Shown here piece after piece: positions 5,295 to 7,722 of a DNA stretch of 7,722 bases (position 1 is its first letter; each line of letters opens with the position of its first letter). This stretch comes from Dehalococcoidales bacterium (lineage in GTDB: Bacteria; Chloroflexota; Dehalococcoidia; Dehalococcoidales; Fen-1064). The notes below the pieces were generated by a model that had not been told where the DNA came from, did not search any database, and worked only from the letters and a program-made list of their open reading frames with translations. The stretch spans positions 1 through 7,722 of the forward strand of contig JAQTOJ010000083.1 in NCBI GenBank assembly GCA_028713395.1, written 5' to 3'. A program made the position numbers and the translations under genes.

Positions 5295-6830
5295 ATGAAA
5301 GTATTAAAAGGTTGCAGCATCGCTTTACTCAGTTTTATTCTTTTCTTTTTACTGACGACATTCGGGCTGGCGTTCACCGTCAATCAGGTAGCTTTAAGCC
5401 CCAGCGTAGTGAACGGCATTATCCGGGATATTGATTTTGCCGAGGTTGCCCGCGCAGCTTTCGCGGAAAGTGACTCGCCCAAAGACCAGCAAACACTGGA
5501 CATGGAAAAAGCTGTGGTGGATACGCTGGAGAGCGTCCAGCCGGTGGTCAAAGAGAAATTATATATCGCCGTCCATGATACATATGATTACCTGCTCGGC
5601 GGCAGCAAGACGCCCAACTTGAAAGTAGTTCTCGGGAATTCCTTCATGAACAAGGATTTTGTAGAAAAGCTCATGGCGGAAATAGACCTGACTAATCTGG
5701 TGGAACAAACACTGAAAGAAGACAAATCTGAGGGCAGCGGGAATAGCCAGGCATTACAGACCGCTTTATTGGACACAATTAAAAACATCGAACCTGATTT
5801 CAAGAAGCAGGTAGTTACCGCCTCCGATCCGATCTTCAAATATCTCCTGGGTCAAAGCTCATCCATCGATCTGAAAACGACCGCCCGCAACACCTTCCTG
5901 AGCAATAATTTTGTAAGCACGGTGATCGATAACATCGATATCCAGCAAATGATGCGCGATATGATCCGCGAACAATTCGGGCCGCTGCCGGAGGGAGTGA
6001 AGTTAACCGACGCCGAGTTAGATAAAATGGTGGCAATTCTGGAACCTTCGGTGAAAAGCAATCTGAAGTCCGCCGTCGGTCCGGTGGCGGATTACATGGT
6101 AGGCAAAACGGAAGATTTCTCCATCACCCTCTCCTTCCAGGCGGTCATCGATGAATTCAAACCGGTGGTCACCGAGGCATTCATGGCCTCCGCGCCGCCG
6201 GAAATACAGGGCGCCTCCCAGGAGCAAATAAATGCCGCGGTGGAAAAATACTGGCGCGATGCTGTCAGCACCATACCGACGACAGTAAAGATGGATTCCA
6301 GCAATTTCGGCGCCGGGATGAACACCGGCACCAACGAGATGTTCACCGAACTACAGAACGGGCTCGACAAGGCACGCGAAAACATCGATAGCGGCACCAG
6401 AGATTTCGAGACGCAATTGACCGATGTCCGCACCGGTATCAAGTACTTCCGCCTGGCATTTTTGGGATTGATCGGATTGATTTTGGTAATCATCGGCGGC
6501 ATCGTTTTAATTTACCGTTCGGTCAAAGACTCCTGCCGCAGTCTGGGCATCACTTTCACCATTTACGGCGCGATCACTTTTGCGATTGTTATGGTCGTAC
6601 GGTATATAGCGCCGGTATTGGCGCGAAATAACGTTGAAGACATGCCGCAATTCGTCTCCGATATGCTTCCCAAACTGATCGGGCATTTGACTTCACCGCT
6701 GTTTATCGTAGGACTGGTCTGTTTACTGGGCGGGATCGCGATGATTGTCATCTCGGTCATTTACCCCAGGATGCAGGCGAAAAAGACTGAAACGGCAGCA
6801 CCGCCTGCCCAACCGCCAACGAGCAGTTGA
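5295..6830 (+). CDS. Membrane-anchored protein with three 84-residue extracytoplasmic repeats, 511 aa
   Basis: I do not recognise a family. An N-terminal membrane segment (about 7-27) leads to a long polar region (28-384) without cysteines or catalytic motifs, then three membrane segments (385-407, 418-441 and 468-490) and a Pro/Ala/Thr-rich tail. By charge the polar region should lie outside the membrane and the tail in the cytoplasm. Residues 35-286 form three tandem repeats in perfect 84-residue register: V39/V123/V207, I46-D47/I130-D131/I214-D215, E58/E142/E226, P83/P167/P251, K86/K170/K254, A92/A176/A260, Y99/Y183/Y267 and G102/G186/G270. A degenerate fourth part (287-335) may follow, then a heptad-like amphipathic stretch (347-380). 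No lipobox is present (C7 precedes the hydrophobic core). The start ATG fits the TTGACT/TATAAT promoter; an upstream TTG would overlap it. It is transcribed alone, divergently from the FAH gene. A role in ligand sensing or cell-envelope binding is possible but unsupported. Confidence 0.88.
   Translation: MKVLKGCSIALLSFILFFLLTTFGLAFTVNQVALSPSVVNGIIRDIDFAEVARAAFAESDSPKDQQTLDMEKAVVDTLESVQPVVKEKLYIAVHDTYDYLLGGSKTPNLKVVLGNSFMNKDFVEKLMAEIDLTNLVEQTLKEDKSEGSGNSQALQTALLDTIKNIEPDFKKQVVTASDPIFKYLLGQSSSIDLKTTARNTFLSNNFVSTVIDNIDIQQMMRDMIREQFGPLPEGVKLTDAELDKMVAILEPSVKSNLKSAVGPVADYMVGKTEDFSITLSFQAVIDEFKPVVTEAFMASAPPEIQGASQEQINAAVEKYWRDAVSTIPTTVKMDSSNFGAGMNTGTNEMFTELQNGLDKARENIDSGTRDFETQLTDVRTGIKYFRLAFLGLIGLILVIIGGIVLIYRSVKDSCRSLGITFTIYGAITFAIVMVVRYIAPVLARNNVEDMPQFVSDMLPKLIGHLTSPLFIVGLVCLLGGIAMIVISVIYPRMQAKKTETAAPPAQPPTSS
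5397..6152 (+). repeat. Three tandem 252-bp coding repeats (84 residues each)
   Basis: The units are 5397-5648, 5649-5900 and 5901-6152, inside the 511-residue protein. Each begins with a hydrophobic helix ending in I-D, followed by a Glu-ending amphipathic helix. A variable linker follows, then a block with the pattern P-x-x-K, A, Y-x-x-G. Alignment is by amino acids without gaps; nucleotide identity is clearly low, so the duplication is old. Confidence 0.8.
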
Positions 6831-6858
6831 AAAGAAGAAACCCTATCTGGTACGTTGG

Positions 6859-6878
6859 ATCCCGGCCTTCGCCGGGAT
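6859..6878. terminator. Perfect 8-bp hairpin between convergent genes
   Basis: ATCCCGGC (6859-6866) pairs with GCCGGGAT (6871-6878) around the loop CTTC. It lies 29 nt after the stop of the repeat protein. There is no T-run, so it is either a factor-dependent end or a dispersed palindromic repeat. Its CCGGGATG edge also occurs at 1995-2002. Confidence 0.5.
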
Positions 6879-6907
6879 GGGGATGAGGAAGTAAAACTCC
6901 CTCTGTA

Positions 6908-6928
6908 TCTCCCCCTATCAGGGGGAGA
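6908..6928. terminator. Perfect 9-bp hairpin just after the LhgO-like gene
   Basis: TCTCCCCCT (6908-6916) pairs with AGGGGGAGA (6920-6928) around the 3-nt loop ATC. It lies 10 nt beyond the minus-strand stop at 6938, a normal terminator position for that gene. No T-run follows on either strand, so intrinsic termination is uncertain. Confidence 0.5.
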
Positions 6929-6937
6929 AAACATAAA

Positions 6938-7722
6938 TTAAGATTTCGTCTTCACTATTTCCGCCACATATTTACCGATTGCCGGGGAAGAGGTGAGTCC
7001 GGGCGACTCGATTCCCATAAGGTTGATAAAGCCGGGCAGACCTTTACCCGCTTCGTCACGGATCACAAAGTCGCGGAATTCTTCACCGGGCCCCTGAAGC
7101 TTGGGACGTACCCCGGAAAAGTCCGGCGCCAATTCGTCAATTTGTGCCTGCGGCAGATAGCGGTGGACGGCTTCGTAGAATTTGCCCCGTTCGTTTTCGT
7201 CCACCGTATAATCAATGGTGTCCATGTACTTCACATTGGGCCCCAGCTTCATCTGCCCATCCAGGTTCAGGGTGATGTGAATACCTTTGCCCGCCTGTTC
7301 CGGCACCGGGTAAACCAGACGGCTGACCAGCCTTCCCGCCCTGGGATTGAGCCTGAAATAGGATCCGCGGCAATAGTGGATTTGGTATCCGGCTTTGGCA
7401 ATATCGATGCCCGCCAGCGCCGCCACTTTATCACAGAATAAACCAGCGCAATTAATGACGATTTGCGTGGTCAATGATGTAATGCCATGCGCTTCACGAA
7501 CGTTCACTTTGTAGCCGCCGGGGGTTTTAGCAATTCCCACGACTTCCGAGTTGAAAACAAAGGATACGCTTTTTTCAAACGCCCGGCCGTGATACGAACG
7601 CATCAGCCCCCAGGAATCGATAATGCCGGTGGAGGGCGAATACAATCCGGCGACCGCCTCGACATTGGGTTCCATCTGCCTGACTTCTGCTTTTGAGATA
7701 AGGCGTAATCCTATTACGCCGT
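6938..7722 (-). CDS. lhgO: FAD-dependent oxidoreductase, L-2-hydroxyglutarate oxidase (LhgO)-like, 5' part missing
   Basis: The enzyme family oxidises L-2-hydroxyglutarate or related 2-hydroxy acids to 2-oxo acids, passing electrons from FAD to the quinone pool or oxygen; it belongs to the DAO flavoprotein superfamily. The open frame runs from TAA at 6938 to the right edge, 260 residues of a protein usually near 400. The N-terminal GxGxxG FAD-binding segment is therefore off-window. Visible signatures are EPNV followed by LYSPSTGIID, VINCAGLFCDKVA (FAD domain), the substrate-domain stretch VYPVPEQAGKGIHIT with KLGPN, SGVRPKL, and the C-terminal GIESPGLTSSPAIGKYVAEIV. An ATG at 7675 is internal, not the start, because coding with family-like sequence (GLRLISKAEVRQ) continues past it. 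The substrate could differ from L-2-hydroxyglutarate, so the symbol is tentative. It converges with the repeat-protein gene. Confidence 0.9.
   Translation of the reverse strand, partial: GVIGLRLISKAEVRQMEPNVEAVAGLYSPSTGIIDSWGLMRSYHGRAFEKSVSFVFNSEVVGIAKTPGGYKVNVREAHGITSLTTQIVINCAGLFCDKVAALAGIDIAKAGYQIHYCRGSYFRLNPRAGRLVSRLVYPVPEQAGKGIHITLNLDGQMKLGPNVKYMDTIDYTVDENERGKFYEAVHRYLPQAQIDELAPDFSGVRPKLQGPGEEFRDFVIRDEAGKGLPGFINLMGIESPGLTSSPAIGKYVAEIVKTKS

Noticed and set aside
7673..7675. ATG as the start of the LhgO-like protein
   Set aside because: The frame stays open to the right edge with family-like residues, and the FAD-binding N-terminus must lie beyond it.

Overview
The window is a stretch of bacterial chromosome with about balanced base composition. 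It carries seven genes in ordinary bacterial organisation. Two genes run off the ends: a glycyl-tRNA synthetase at the left and a FAD-dependent oxidoreductase of the LhgO type at the right. The gene content (single-chain GlyRS of the dimeric class, a DUF1648-like membrane protein, a cysteine-cluster protein, an FAH-family enzyme, LhgO) and the type of foldback and dispersed intergenic repeats look most like an uncultured Chloroflexota/Dehalococcoidia genome. That assignment is an impression from memory of such genomes, not a demonstrated result. No tRNA, rRNA, CRISPR array, transposase or phage gene was seen.

Left block (1-2616, all minus strand): a short membrane protein gene with a DUF1648-like segment is followed by glyQS, with an ATGA stop/start overlap. 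A strong TATAAT box lies only 9 nt before the membrane protein's ATG. Upstream of this pair is a separate small cysteine-rich gene, probably encoding a metal or Fe-S binding protein. Region 2617-3172 holds no convincing gene; it contains several hairpins and three copies of a 12-base dispersed repeat.

Middle block (3173-5117): two small integral membrane proteins of unknown function form a plus-strand pair, again with an ATGA overlap and a strong Shine-Dalgarno site for the second. They converge on a minus-strand FAH-family hydrolase/isomerase with an N-terminal DUF2437-like region. The gap between them contains two tandem hairpins.

Right block (5118-7722): a divergent promoter region (5118-5294) serves the FAH gene leftward and a 511-residue membrane-anchored protein rightward. 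That protein is the most unusual item here. Its extracytoplasmic part contains three tandem repeats in an exact, ungapped 84-residue register, followed by three more membrane segments. It converges on the LhgO-like gene across a short gap with two perfect hairpins.

No clear multi-gene novel system is visible. The points most worth following are the 84-residue repeat protein, the matching TATAAT-N9-ATG arrangement at two gene starts (probable leaderless mRNAs), and the cysteine-rich protein.
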